From assembly GCA_023406225.1 (NCBI GenBank), contig JAEXWS010000175.1:1-32494 (forward strand): 32,494 nucleotides of DNA. Direction: 5' to 3'. The stretch comes from Bacillota bacterium. Its GTDB lineage: Bacteria; Bacillota; Clostridia; Oscillospirales; Oscillospiraceae. The notes under the pieces are model-generated. The model searched no databases and was not told where the DNA came from. It saw nothing but the letters and a program-made list of their open reading frames with translations. This document shows positions 1-8,551 of the stretch, one piece after another. Positions within the stretch are counted from its first letter, which is position 1, and every line of letters starts with the position of its first letter. Both the position numbers and the translations under genes were made by a program.

Positions 1-236
1 TGCCGGAGCCGTACTGGTCCGCCGTGTCGGACGCGTTCCACCGCTCGGTGGACAGCCGGGGCAGCGCGGAGTGCGAATATCCCCGCCGGTCGGCGGAGGG
101 GCGGAACACCTGGCAGCGGATGAGCCTGCAATACGTGCAGGAGACGTCCGCGGGCCATCTGCTCATCCTCACCATGGCGGACGTCACCAGAGAGCATGAG
201 CTGGAAGAGGCGCTGCGCCGCCGCACGGGAGAATGA
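1..236 (+). CDS. C-terminal end of a PAS-domain signalling protein (5' truncated by window edge)
   Basis: An open frame runs from the first bases of the window to a TGA at 234-236, with no start codon that must be the true one, so the gene begins upstream. The last residues read ILTMADVTREHELEEAL, which is the end of a PAS domain (the DVT/DIT box) followed by the start of a linker helix. A similar segment occurs inside the next gene (ILTQADIEDIVQAEKKK), so the two products may be related sensors. The fragment ends right after the PAS domain, without kinase, GGDEF or output domain, so the output must lie N-terminal or the protein is a pure sensor. Its function cannot be decided from 78 residues. 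The next gene starts 38 bases downstream and may be co-transcribed. Confidence 0.6.
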   Translation, partial: PEPYWSAVSDAFHRSVDSRGSAECEYPRRSAEGRNTWQRMSLQYVQETSAGHLLILTMADVTREHELEEALRRRTGE

Positions 237-274
237 GGGACGCGCCTCTCCCCATTGAAGAGAAAGGAACGACC

Positions 275-3200
275 ATGCTGAAACGAGGAGAGGCCCTGAG
301 CCTTGCCAAAGCCTTCTGCCGCGCCTATCTGGAGCGGCGGGACCCGGCCGCCGTCCTGGCGCTGATGGGCCGGGACGCGGCGCTGCTCGGCCCCGGGCCC
401 CGGGAACGGGTCCAGGGCCTTGAGGCGCTGCAAAAGCAGCTGCGCCTGGACCTGGAGGGGCGTCCCATCCCCTTCCGCGTCCGCTTTTTGGAGGAGGCGG
501 AAACGCCCCTGGGGCCGGAGGCCGCCGAGGCGGACTTGCTGCTGGAGGCGGACAACGACACGTTCCGCCTGACGCTGCACGTCTCCGCCTCCGCCGCCTC
601 CGGACCGGACGGCACGCTGCTGCGCCATGTCCATTTCACCGCGCCCAAAGCTCTGCGGGAGGAGGGGGAGCGCCTCCCCCTGGCGCTGGTGAAAAAGCGC
701 ATCGACGCCATCAAGCGGGAGCTGGTGGAAAAAAGCATGCCGGGCGGCGTCATGGGGGGATACATCGAGCCGGGCTTTCCCTTTTACTGCATCAACGGGC
801 AGATGCTGCGCTACCTGGGCTACGACAGCGAGGAGGGGTTCGTCCGGGACAACGGCGGATCCATCTCCAACTGCATGCACCCGGACGACCGGGCGGACGT
901 GGACCGGGCGGTGGAGGAGCAGCTTGCCGCCGGGACGGAATATACGGTGGAGTACCGGATGCGCCGGAGGGACGGCAGCTATATCTGGGTCCACGACGTG
1001 GGCCGGGCCGTCACGGCGGAGGACGGCCGCCCGGCCATCGTCTCCGTGTGTGTGGACATCACCGGGCTGAAGGAGACGGAGCGCCAGCTGGAGGAGAGCC
1101 GGCGGCGCTATCAACTGGCCGTGGAGGGCGCGGATATCTGCGTCTGGGAATACGATATCCCCAACCGGCGGGTGCACCAGTCCGAGTCCGCGCCGGAGTA
1201 TCCCGGCTACGGCCCGGTGGTGGAGGACGTGCCGGAGGCCATCATCCGCGCCGGGCGGGTCCGGGAGGACTGCGTGGAGGGCGTGCGGGAGATGTACCGC
1301 CGGCTGCGGGAAGGGGAGGCCCGGGTGGGCGGCGAGTTCTGGTTCTGCGCCCCCGGCCGGAGGAGCTACCGGTGCGAGCGCATCTCCTATGTGTCGGTCC
1401 CCTCGCCGGACGGAAAGCCCGCCCGGGCATACGGCGTCAGCCAGGACGTCACCCGCCGCAAGGAGGCGGAGCGCCGCTTTGAAGAGGAGATCCGCTACCG
1501 GGAGCGGGTGGAGGCCGCCATGCTCTCCAGCTGCCGGGTGAACCTGACGGCCGGAGTGGTGGAGGAGCAGTACCACGAGGGCCGCATCCGCCGGAACATC
1601 CCCTATGACGAGGTGTTCCGAAAGGAGAGCAACCATTTTATCCTGGAGCCGGAGACCGCGAAGCGGATCTACGACGAGATGAGCTCCGCCCGGCTCATCG
1701 ACCGCTTCCACCAGGGGGAAAACAGCCTGCGGTGGGAGTACCGCATCCGGCGGGAGAAGGGACGCCGCCGGGTGCAGACCACGGTGAACCTGATGCGCCG
1801 CCCGGACACCGGCGACGTGCTGGCGTTTTTCTATTCCAAGGACGTCACCCGGGAGTGGCTGCTGGAGAGCACGGTGGACACCATCATCGGCACCGAATAT
1901 GACTTCATCGCCCACATCGACCTCCGGACGGGGCTGTACAGCGTCGTGGCCCACAACGCGGACACGGCGCCCGCGCCGGAGGAGGAATCCGGCGTGTACG
2001 AGCGGATGCTGGAGAGGATGAGCGGGCGGCTGGTCGCGGGGGAGGCCGCCCGGGTGCGGGAGGCGCTGCGCCTTTCGCGGCTGGAGGCGGAGCTGGAGAC
2101 GGCTCAGGCCTACACGTTTGAATACGAGCTTCCGGACCGGCGAGGGGAGCTGCGCCGCAAGAAGCTCCGCTTTACCGCCGTGGACCGGCAGACGGGCGAC
2201 GTGATCTTGACCCAGGCGGATATCGAGGACATCGTCCAGGCGGAAAAGAAGAAGCAGGACGCCCTGCGGGAGGCTTTGCGCGCCGCCCGGGACGCAAACC
2301 AGGCCAAAAGCGACTTCATGGCCCGGATGAGCCACGATATGCGCACTCCCATGAACGGCGTCATCGGCCTTTCCAGGCTGGGCCTGGACGTGGAGACCCT
2401 GGAGGAGGCCCGGGACTATTTTTCCAAGATCGGCCGCTCCGGGGAATACCTGATGCTGCTGGTCAACGACACGCTGGAGATGAACCGGATCGAAAGCGGC
2501 CGCCTGGAACTGCACCCGGAGCCGCTCTCCGGCCAAAAGCTCTTTGAGGAGGTGGCGGCCATCAACCGCTACGCGGCGGAGGAGAAGGGCATCACCTTCG
2601 TCACCGTGTGCGACGAATCCGCCCGCAGGGGCGTCCTGGCGGACCGGGAGCGCACCATGCAGATCTTCAACAACCTCCTGAGCAACGCCATCAAGTTCAC
2701 GCCCCGGGGCGGCCGGGTGGAGTTTTTATGCAGCTGCGGCGGAACGGAGGACGGACGCTGCCGCGCGCGGGTGGTGGTCCGGGATACGGGCGTGGGCATC
2801 GGAGCGGAATTTCTGCCCCGGCTTTTCGGCGCCTTTGAGCAGGAGAACGACAGCACCCTGGGGGAGGAGAACATGGGCTCCGGCCTGGGGCTCTCCATCG
2901 TCAAGTGCCTGGTGGAGCTGATGGGCGGGGAGATCGCCGTGGAAAGCGAGAAGGGGAAGGGCACGACCTTCCAGGTCCTTTTGACCTTTGCGCCATCGGA
3001 GCTTCCGCCGGAGGCGGCCCCGCCCTCTGGCGGGGAGGCCGTTTTGTCCGGCCGCCGGGTGCTGCTGTGCGAGGATCATCCCCTCAACGCCCAGATCACG
3101 GCGAAGATGCTGGAAAAGCAGGGCGTTCTGGTGGACCATGCGAAAAACGGGCAGATCGGCCTGGAGCGCTTCGAGGCCTCCCATCCCGGGTTTTACGACG

Positions 3201-3430
3201 CCGTGCTGATGGATGTGCGCATGCCGGTGCTGGACGGGCTGGAGGCCACCCGCCGCATCCGCGCCCTCCCCCGGGAGGACGCCAAAACGGTGCCGATCCT
3301 GGCCATGACCGCCAACGCCTTCCAGGAGGACCGGGAGAAGAGCCGCCTGGCGGGGATGGACGGACACCTCTCCAAGCCCGTGGCGCCTCAGGAGCTGTAC
3401 GCGGCCCTGCGGAAGTGGATCTCCGGATGA
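275..3430 (+). CDS. Hybrid sensor histidine kinase with NTF2-like, multiple PAS, HisKA, HATPase and REC domains
   Basis: A 1051-residue soluble hybrid kinase. I chose ATG 275 because AAAGGA lies at 264-269; the frame-compatible ATG at 233 has no usable ribosome site. Residues ~7-125 resemble an NTF2/SnoaL-like fold. They are followed by PAS-like units at ~165-265 (ends VDITGLKE), ~283-395 (ends SQDVTRRKEAE), ~415-525 (ends SKDVTREW) and probably ~537-652, then a short coiled coil. HisKA has the phospho-accepting His687 in SHDMRTP. The HATPase has NLLSNAIKF (~797), DTGVGIG (~838) and GSGLGLSIVK (~868). The C-terminal receiver domain (~926-1048) has the phospho-acceptor Asp980 in LMDVRMPVLDG. 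No membrane segment is seen, so it should sense a cytoplasmic signal. Phosphate would pass from His687 to Asp980 and probably on to an HPt protein that is not in the window. Domain limits are estimates. Confidence 0.93.
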   Translation: MLKRGEALSLAKAFCRAYLERRDPAAVLALMGRDAALLGPGPRERVQGLEALQKQLRLDLEGRPIPFRVRFLEEAETPLGPEAAEADLLLEADNDTFRLTLHVSASAASGPDGTLLRHVHFTAPKALREEGERLPLALVKKRIDAIKRELVEKSMPGGVMGGYIEPGFPFYCINGQMLRYLGYDSEEGFVRDNGGSISNCMHPDDRADVDRAVEEQLAAGTEYTVEYRMRRRDGSYIWVHDVGRAVTAEDGRPAIVSVCVDITGLKETERQLEESRRRYQLAVEGADICVWEYDIPNRRVHQSESAPEYPGYGPVVEDVPEAIIRAGRVREDCVEGVREMYRRLREGEARVGGEFWFCAPGRRSYRCERISYVSVPSPDGKPARAYGVSQDVTRRKEAERRFEEEIRYRERVEAAMLSSCRVNLTAGVVEEQYHEGRIRRNIPYDEVFRKESNHFILEPETAKRIYDEMSSARLIDRFHQGENSLRWEYRIRREKGRRRVQTTVNLMRRPDTGDVLAFFYSKDVTREWLLESTVDTIIGTEYDFIAHIDLRTGLYSVVAHNADTAPAPEEESGVYERMLERMSGRLVAGEAARVREALRLSRLEAELETAQAYTFEYELPDRRGELRRKKLRFTAVDRQTGDVILTQADIEDIVQAEKKKQDALREALRAARDANQAKSDFMARMSHDMRTPMNGVIGLSRLGLDVETLEEARDYFSKIGRSGEYLMLLVNDTLEMNRIESGRLELHPEPLSGQKLFEEVAAINRYAAEEKGITFVTVCDESARRGVLADRERTMQIFNNLLSNAIKFTPRGGRVEFLCSCGGTEDGRCRARVVVRDTGVGIGAEFLPRLFGAFEQENDSTLGEENMGSGLGLSIVKCLVELMGGEIAVESEKGKGTTFQVLLTFAPSELPPEAAPPSGGEAVLSGRRVLLCEDHPLNAQITAKMLEKQGVLVDHAKNGQIGLERFEASHPGFYDAVLMDVRMPVLDGLEATRRIRALPREDAKTVPILAMTANAFQEDREKSRLAGMDGHLSKPVAPQELYAALRKWISG

Positions 3431-3437
3431 AAAACAA

Positions 3438-3465
3438 GGACCGGCCCCCAAAAGGGGGCCGGTCC
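3438..3465. terminator. Bidirectional intrinsic terminator between convergent genes
   Basis: A perfect 12-bp inverted repeat, GGACCGGCCCCC, with an AAAA loop lies eight bases after the hybrid kinase stop and six bases beyond the end of the convergent membrane-protein gene. The flanks are A-rich on the left and carry a short T tract (GTTTC) on the right, so it can serve both directions. Confidence 0.85.
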
Positions 3466-3470
3466 GTTTC

Positions 3471-3806
3471 TTATAGGCAGAAGTTCCAGTATTCGTTCCC
3501 GCCGTGGACCAGGAACCACGCCGCGGCGTAGAGCGCCAGCGCGGCGCACACGATCACGCAGCAAAGCAGCATCCCCACCCAGTCGTACCGGACCCGCCCG
3601 CCGCCTCTGGCCGCCAGCAGGACCTCCACGCCCAGGCTTATCAGCAGCAAAGGCGAGAGCTGCAGCGCCAGAGTGAGATCCAAATGGGGGAAAAACATGC
3701 CGGCCAGCATCGCAAGGCCTCCGGCCACCAGCGTCAGACCGAAGGTGAAGGTCCCCACCCGGCGGCAGGGCCGCGCCGCCGGCTCCGTGCGCTCAATCGT
3801 CTCCAC
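3471..3806 (-). CDS. Small membrane protein, last gene of the ECF sigma operon
   Basis: A 111-residue protein with three hydrophobic stretches (about residues 18-40, 45-66 and 75-101 by eye) and a short basic loop (ARGGGRVRYD) before the last one. The start is GTG at 3806 with AGGAGG six bases upstream. It overlaps the preceding gene by 14 bases, so it is translationally coupled to it and belongs to the sigma/anti-sigma operon. The layout is reminiscent of the short transmembrane modules found in LiaF-type envelope-stress proteins, but I do not recognise a specific family. A role in envelope sensing or homeostasis is inferred only from the neighbourhood. Confidence 0.75.
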   Translation of the reverse strand: METIERTEPAARPCRRVGTFTFGLTLVAGGLAMLAGMFFPHLDLTLALQLSPLLLISLGVEVLLAARGGGRVRYDWVGMLLCCVIVCAALALYAAAWFLVHGGNEYWNFCL

Positions 3807-4443
3807 GGGGCGCCTCCTCTCCGCTCTCCCGGGGGACGGGAGGCACGTCGGGGGCCGTGGGTGCGTCCCAGACGGGGGCGGAGCGGGCAGGCTCCTCGGG
3901 GGGGACGAAGCCGGGGATGTCCTCCTCCCCGTCCTTTCGCCGGGGGCCCCGCAGGAACCACAGGCCCAGGGCGATGATCAGCACCGTGGCCAGCAGCCGG
4001 GGGATGTCGTAGGTCAGGATGCTGTAGAGCATCCAGCTGTCGAAGAAGGTGTGCAGCAGATCCACGACCCAGCCCACCACCACGCGGTAGAGCAGATACG
4101 CGCCGAAGGCGACCAGCACCCAGCCGATAAGGCTGTGCCGCTTGCGGCAGAGGGCCTCCAGCTTTTCACTGTCTATATCGGACAGGCCGAAGAGGAACGC
4201 GTCCTCCGGCTCCGTGCCCTCCGCGATCCGGGCGCGGAGATTGTAGCTGTCAAAAAAGGCGAACAGCCAGACCAGGGGCAGGAAGATGCAAAGCTCCCCC
4301 AGGCTCAGCAGGATGGCCACGGCCAGGATGCCGCAGAAGGCCAGCAGCAGGGAAACGCCCCGCTTCATATATCCCTGGTGCATCTGGCCGCATCCGGGGA
4401 GGCATGTGGCCAGAAACAGAAGTAATCCGTGCTTTTCTCTCAT
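3793..4443 (-). CDS. Multi-span membrane protein, TM2-like N terminus
   Basis: A 216-residue integral membrane protein. The N terminus has a hydrophobic segment, then GCGQMHQGYMKRG and a second hydrophobic segment, a pattern resembling TM2-type domains (glycine-rich turn between two helices). Two more hydrophobic segments lie at ~108-127 and ~145-165. The last ~45 residues are Pro/Glu/Asp-rich and probably cytoplasmic and disordered. ATG 4443 has AGGAGG nine bases upstream and shares ATGA with the anti-sigma gene stop, so coupling is tight. Position directly after the anti-sigma gene suggests that it is a sigma target or accessory regulator. No enzymatic motif is visible. Confidence 0.78.
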   Translation of the reverse strand: MREKHGLLLFLATCLPGCGQMHQGYMKRGVSLLLAFCGILAVAILLSLGELCIFLPLVWLFAFFDSYNLRARIAEGTEPEDAFLFGLSDIDSEKLEALCRKRHSLIGWVLVAFGAYLLYRVVVGWVVDLLHTFFDSWMLYSILTYDIPRLLATVLIIALGLWFLRGPRRKDGEEDIPGFVPPEEPARSAPVWDAPTAPDVPPVPRESGEEAPRGDD

Positions 4444-4928
4444 GAATTGGTTCCTCCTTGTGTGGTCTGCGGCCTGCCGCCGCCGATCCCGTCAAAAAAT
4501 CCGCTGATGCTGGAAAATACGCCGCCCACGGAGTCGCTCCACCGCTCCGGGAAGCTGCGCACGTGCTCGGTGACGGCCGCGCCCGCCTGTTCAAAAAAAT
4601 CCCGCTGGGGCCGGTTGGCGGAGAGCCTGACGCCGCCCCAGAGCATAGTCAGCGCCAGGACCATGGCGGCGGCCGCCGTGGCGTACCGGCTGGTGACCAG
4701 GCGGATGGTCCGGTTTCGTATCCGCCGCCAGACCGTCTCCCGGCAGCTCGCCGCCGGGACCAGCAGGGGGCCGTCCGCCAAAAATTCCGTATAGCGCTGG
4801 AGGCACAGGTCGCAAAAGGCCAGGTGCTCGGCGATCTCCAGCCGCGCCAGCTCCTCCAAGGGCTCCTCCCGGACCAGGGCCGCCAGGGCCTCGTCCGTCA
4901 AATGTCCGTCATCGCGGAACCGTTCCAT
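4440..4928 (-). CDS. Zinc-finger anti-sigma factor, single-pass membrane protein
   Basis: A 162-residue protein. The N-terminal cytoplasmic part carries the ZAS-type motif H-x3-C-x2-C (His35, Cys39, Cys42 in EHLAFCDLC), followed by one transmembrane helix (around residues 83-100, YATAAAAMVLALTMLWGGV) and an extracytoplasmic tail of about 60 residues rich in Gly/Ser. This is the standard form of an anti-sigma factor that holds an ECF sigma factor at the membrane. The start is placed at ATG 4928: its AGGAG is eight bases upstream and overlaps the in-frame GTG at 4937, which therefore cannot be the main start. It overlaps the end of the sigma gene by 20 bases. Confidence 0.88.
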   Translation of the reverse strand: MERFRDDGHLTDEALAALVREEPLEELARLEIAEHLAFCDLCLQRYTEFLADGPLLVPAASCRETVWRRIRNRTIRLVTSRYATAAAAMVLALTMLWGGVRLSANRPQRDFFEQAGAAVTEHVRSFPERWSDSVGGVFSSISGFFDGIGGGRPQTTQGGTNS

Positions 4929-5436
4929 CTCGTTCACTCCTTTCCAGCATCTCCCGCAAAAGCCGCTTGCCTCGGGAGAGCTGCGTGTGGATCGTCTTGA
5001 CCGGCCTGCCCAGGGCCAGGGCCGCTTCCTCGGGCGAGCGCTCCTCCAGCAGGCACAGCCGGCACACCGGCCTGTAAGGCTCCTTCATCGCCTCGATCAT
5101 CTCCCGGATGTCCGCCGCCTGGCTGCGCCGGAGGGCGATCTCCTCCGTGGGCGGAGCCAGGCCGGGGGGCATCCCCTCGTCTCCCGGCAGCACGGTGTGC
5201 CTGCGGTAGGCGCTTTGCAGATAGTCCTTGGCCTTGTTTGTGGCGATGCGGGCCAGCCACTGCCGCTCGTAGCCCGGGGGCAGAGCGTCCCGGTGGAGGT
5301 AGGCGGAGAGGAAGGTCTCCTGGGTCAGATCCTCCGCCGCGGCCGCGTCCCGCACCAATTGGCGGCAGACGGTGTAAACCAGACGCTCATACTGCTCCAC
5401 CAGCGCGGAAAAAGAATCTTTTGTCATGGTTGCCAC
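4909..5436 (-). CDS. ECF-family RNA polymerase sigma factor
   Basis: A 175-residue sigma-70 family protein with only regions 2 and 4, the ECF form. Region 2 is visible as FSALVEQYERLVYTVC and DLTQETFLSAY (residues ~9-50). Region 4 is visible as SPEEAALALGRPVKTIHTQLSRGKRLL (~133-160), a helix-turn-helix for the -35 element. It directs polymerase to its own regulon and is presumably held by the anti-sigma factor encoded next. GTG 5436 has AGGAGG twelve bases upstream; ATG 5427 is 21 bases away, so the GTG is preferred despite the wide spacing. A 13-bp palindrome (TTCAAA-T-TTTGAA) lies upstream at 5499-5511; I could not recognise a promoter. Confidence 0.93.
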   Translation of the reverse strand: MATMTKDSFSALVEQYERLVYTVCRQLVRDAAAAEDLTQETFLSAYLHRDALPPGYERQWLARIATNKAKDYLQSAYRRHTVLPGDEGMPPGLAPPTEEIALRRSQAADIREMIEAMKEPYRPVCRLCLLEERSPEEAALALGRPVKTIHTQLSRGKRLLREMLERSERDGTVPR

Positions 5437-5543
5437 GTACCGCCGCCACCTCCTCTCGTCGTCCGACAGTCATGTTACGGCGCAGACAGCCCGAATTCTT
5501 CAAATTTTGAAAAAATCCCGCTTCCTATTTTACCCAACACCCC

Positions 5544-5579
5544 AAAAAAACACAAGGGGGACGGATCGTCCCCCCTGTG
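5544..5579 (-). terminator. Intrinsic terminator of the lar/metal-transport operon
   Basis: On the minus strand a 13-bp stem (CACAGGGGGGACG paired with CGTCCCCCTTGTG, one G-U pair) with a 3-nt loop is followed directly by seven T. It starts nine bases after the stop of the ATPase gene and closes the seven-gene operon. Confidence 0.92.
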
Positions 5580-5587
5580 CTTTCCAT

Positions 5588-6340
5588 CTATTCCGGCACC
5601 ACCACGGTCCGGCCCCGGACGGTCTCCACCGCCGCGCCGATGCCGTAAACCGCCCGGATGTTCTCCGGCGTGACCACCCCGGCGTCTCCGGCGGCGAACA
5701 CCGCCCCGCCGTGGAGCAGCAGAAACCGGTCGCAGAACCGCAGGGCCAGGTTCAGATCGTGGAGCACCAGTACGGCGGTAATGCCCCGGTCCCGGCAGGC
5801 CCGCCGCACCAGCTCCAGCGTCTCGTACTGGTTTTTCAGGTCCAGATTGCTGGTGGGCTCGTCCAGCAGCAGCACCGACGGCTCCTGGACCAGGGCCCGG
5901 GCCAGCATGATCTTTTGCTGCTCGCCGCCGGAGAGCTGGTCCAGATACCGCACCGCCATCCCCTCCAGCCCCAGCCGCCGCAGAACGTCGTCCACGATGG
6001 CCAGGTCCCGCTGCCCAAGACCCCAGCGCATGTAGGGCTTGCGTCCCAGCAGCAGCGTGTCGTACACCGTGAGCCGGTTCCCCTGGACGCCCTGGGCCAC
6101 GAAGGCCACCCGCCGGGCCAGCTCCCCGTGGGACAGCGGCAAAAGCTCCGTCCCGTCCACCTCCACCCGCCCGGTCTGGGGCCGCAGGATGCGGTCCAGG
6201 CACTTGAGCAGGGTGGACTTGCCCGCGCCGTTGTTGCCCAGGATCGCCAGGCATTCCCCGGCCTCGGCTGTGAAGGAGATATCCTTTAAGATCTGCCGCC
6301 CGCAGGGATAGGAGAAATTCAGCCCCTCCACCCGCATCAT
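5588..6340 (-). CDS. ABC transporter ATPase of the FecE/BtuD type (metal chelate uptake)
   Basis: A 250-residue ATPase that powers uptake through the permease encoded just upstream. Walker A is GNNGAGKS (35-42), the Q-loop lies near 83, the signature is LSGGEQQ (136-142), Walker B is LLLDEP (157-162) and the switch His is in LVLHDLN (~196). Length and motif style match ATPases of iron-siderophore, heme and cobalamin importers (FecE, FhuC, BtuD). ATG 6340 overlaps the permease stop by four bases. Because the operon also makes the nickel pincer cofactor, nickel or a nickel chelate is a reasonable substrate guess; cobalt or an iron chelate is not excluded. Confidence 0.95.
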   Translation of the reverse strand: MMRVEGLNFSYPCGRQILKDISFTAEAGECLAILGNNGAGKSTLLKCLDRILRPQTGRVEVDGTELLPLSHGELARRVAFVAQGVQGNRLTVYDTLLLGRKPYMRWGLGQRDLAIVDDVLRRLGLEGMAVRYLDQLSGGEQQKIMLARALVQEPSVLLLDEPTSNLDLKNQYETLELVRRACRDRGITAVLVLHDLNLALRFCDRFLLLHGGAVFAAGDAGVVTPENIRAVYGIGAAVETVRGRTVVVPE

Positions 6341-7416
6341 AAACGCCGCCTCCCCTTAAACAGCATGTACAAAAACAGCGGCGCGCCCAGAAACGACGTG
6401 ATGGCGCCGATGGGCAGCACCACGGGGGCGGCCGCCGTCCGGGCGGCCAGGTCCCCCAGCAGCAGCAAACTGGCCCCCACCAGGGCGGACCCGGGCAGCA
6501 GCCAGCAGTGGTTGCTGCCGACGAACCGCCGCACGATGTGGGGGGCCACCAGTCCGATGAAGTTGATGATGCCCACGTAGGACACGGTGACGGACACCGC
6601 CAGGGAGCACAGCAGCACGTTGCCCGTCCGCATCCGCTCCACGTTCACGCCCAGGCTCTCCGCCGTCACCTCGCCGCTTTCCAGGGCGTTGTAGTTCCAG
6701 CGGTTCAGCAGAAAGTAGACGGACGCCGCCAGCACCACCGCGCCGATGAGCCGCACCTCCCGCCAGGAGGTGCGCCCCAGGTCCCCGAAGGTCCAGAACA
6801 CCACGGAGGCCAATTGCACGTCGTCCGCGAAGTATTGCAGCAGCGTGGTGGCTCCGGAGAAGAGGGAGCTGAGGGCCACCCCCGCCAGCACCATGGCCTC
6901 CGGCGAGATGGACCGCAGGCGGCTCAGGGCCAAGATGAGGACGGACACCGCCATGCTGCACGCGAAGGCGCAGGCGCTGATGAGGGCGGGATTCGTGAAG
7001 GCCATGGCGCCGGAGGCGCTGTTGCCGGACTGGATGCCCGCCCCCAGGACGATGATGGCGAAGGCCGCGCCGAAGCTGGCCCCCTGGGAGATGCCCAGGG
7101 TGGAGGCGGAGGCCAGGGGATTGTGCAGCACGGACTGGAGCACGCACCCGGCGATGCCCAGGCCCGCGCCGCCCACCACCGCCGTTGCGATGCGGGGCAG
7201 GCGGATGTTGCGCACCACCGTATTCACGCCCGGGTCCGCCGCTTTGCCGAACACGCCCCGCACCAGCTCCCCCAGGGGCGTGTCGTAGGACCCGGCCCGC
7301 AGGGAGAGCAGCGCGGCGCAGACCAAAACGCCCAGCATGACCAGCAGGCACAGCGTCCGCTCTCCCCGGTGCCGGGCATAGCTCTCCGGCACGCCGGAGG
7401 GTCCCGAAAGCCTCAT
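6337..7416 (-). CDS. FecCD-family ABC transporter permease (metal chelate uptake)
   Basis: A 359-residue membrane protein with about ten hydrophobic segments and FecCD-family signatures: RLPRIATAVVGGAGLGIAG near 70-88, NPLASASTLGISQGASFGA near 97-115, and GLVAPHIVRRFVG near 285-297, the loop that contacts the ATPase. The first ~25 residues, up to the first membrane helix, are hydrophilic. It starts one base after the binding-protein stop. One permease gene suffices because FecCD permeases can act as homodimers, as BtuC does. Substrate specificity cannot be read from the permease alone. Confidence 0.95.
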   Translation of the reverse strand: MRLSGPSGVPESYARHRGERTLCLLVMLGVLVCAALLSLRAGSYDTPLGELVRGVFGKAADPGVNTVVRNIRLPRIATAVVGGAGLGIAGCVLQSVLHNPLASASTLGISQGASFGAAFAIIVLGAGIQSGNSASGAMAFTNPALISACAFACSMAVSVLILALSRLRSISPEAMVLAGVALSSLFSGATTLLQYFADDVQLASVVFWTFGDLGRTSWREVRLIGAVVLAASVYFLLNRWNYNALESGEVTAESLGVNVERMRTGNVLLCSLAVSVTVSYVGIINFIGLVAPHIVRRFVGSNHCWLLPGSALVGASLLLLGDLAARTAAAPVVLPIGAITSFLGAPLFLYMLFKGRRRL

Positions 7417-7417
7417 C

Positions 7418-8524
7418 TCACGCCCCCAGGGTCATGGAGCGGAAGGCGTAGCCCTGGGCCTCAAACTGGGCGTAGGCGTCCTCCACCCCCAGCAGCATCT
7501 CGAAGATCTCATCGAACTTCTCCGCCGGGTCCACATCCGCGAACCGCTCCGGAAAGAGGACGCTTCCCACGTAGTAGGCGTCCGCCAGGGCCAGGTCTGC
7601 GTTGGTGGCGTTGGAGCGGAAGGAGATCTGGGAGTAGAGCCTTCCGTTTTTCACGGCGGAGAGGCCGTTGTAAAAGTCGGGATTTACGGCGTAGTTCTCG
7701 TTGATGAGGCCCATGCCGTTGAAGTCCAGAAAGATCACGTCCGGGTCCCAGACCAGGATCTGCTCCAGGTCGATGTCGAAGGGACCGCTCTGGCCGGTCC
7801 GGTCCGCGACGTTCACGGCGTTGACCGCCGCCAGGGGCGGATAGCCCGCCTCGGTGCCCTCAAAGCCGTGGGAACCCTTGTAGGAAACGCCCGCCACATA
7901 GGCCGTGGGCTTGTCGCCGTCGGGGATGTCCCGGGTCCGGCTGTCCAGGTCCTCCTTCAGCCCCAGAAGATACTCCGTCAGCTCCTCCGCCCGGTCCTCT
8001 CTGCCGTAGACCTGGCCCATGATCTGAAGGGTCAGCAGGGCGTTGTCGTCAAACATCCCCTCGTTGTGGGGGATGGTGACCACGGGGATACCGGTCTTGG
8101 CCTGGAGCGCGTCGGCGGCGTCGCCGTCCAGATAGGCCATGATGACGTCCGGGGCCAGCTTCACGATCTCCTCGTCGTAGGTGGTCCCGTTGTCGCCCAT
8201 AACGGGCAGGGCGGAGAAGCGGTCGTTGTTGAAATAGCTGAAGGGCTTGGCGATCCGCGGCTCCAGCTCATTCTGCTCCACGCCGACCACCAGGTCCAGC
8301 GCCTGCATGTAGGCGGTGTAGCGCAGGGCTCCCACGTTCACGCACACGATGGAGCCCACCGTCTCCGGAAGCTCCACCGCCCTTCCGCTGGCGTCGGTGA
8401 CGGTGCGGAGGGCGGGCGGCCCCTCGTTTTCCAGGGTGGGCTGGGGGGCCTGGCCGCAGGCGGCCAGCAGGAAAAGGCACAGCGCCGCCGCCGACAGGGC
8501 GGCGGTGATACGGATTCGTTTCAT
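7418..8524 (-). CDS. Metal-chelate ABC transporter substrate-binding lipoprotein (FecB/BtuF-like)
   Basis: A 368-residue exported lipoprotein. The signal peptide ends in the lipobox LAAC with lipidated Cys23. The mature part starts with TDASGRAVELPETVGSIVCVN, the typical opening of cluster III (FecB/BtuF-type) binding proteins, and continues with two lobes joined by a long helix (about 165-190, NALLTLQIMGQVYGREDRAEEL). APDVIMAY and WDPDVIFLD are the usual strands lining the two lobes. ATG 8524 has GAGGAG upstream and lies 27 bases after the fmdE-like gene. It should present the metal complex to the adjacent permease. Nickel is suggested by context only. Confidence 0.93.
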   Translation of the reverse strand: MKRIRITAALSAAALCLFLLAACGQAPQPTLENEGPPALRTVTDASGRAVELPETVGSIVCVNVGALRYTAYMQALDLVVGVEQNELEPRIAKPFSYFNNDRFSALPVMGDNGTTYDEEIVKLAPDVIMAYLDGDAADALQAKTGIPVVTIPHNEGMFDDNALLTLQIMGQVYGREDRAEELTEYLLGLKEDLDSRTRDIPDGDKPTAYVAGVSYKGSHGFEGTEAGYPPLAAVNAVNVADRTGQSGPFDIDLEQILVWDPDVIFLDFNGMGLINENYAVNPDFYNGLSAVKNGRLYSQISFRSNATNADLALADAYYVGSVLFPERFADVDPAEKFDEIFEMLLGVEDAYAQFEAQGYAFRSMTLGA

Positions 8525-8551
8525 GAAAGGATACTCCTCAATTATAGTGTG

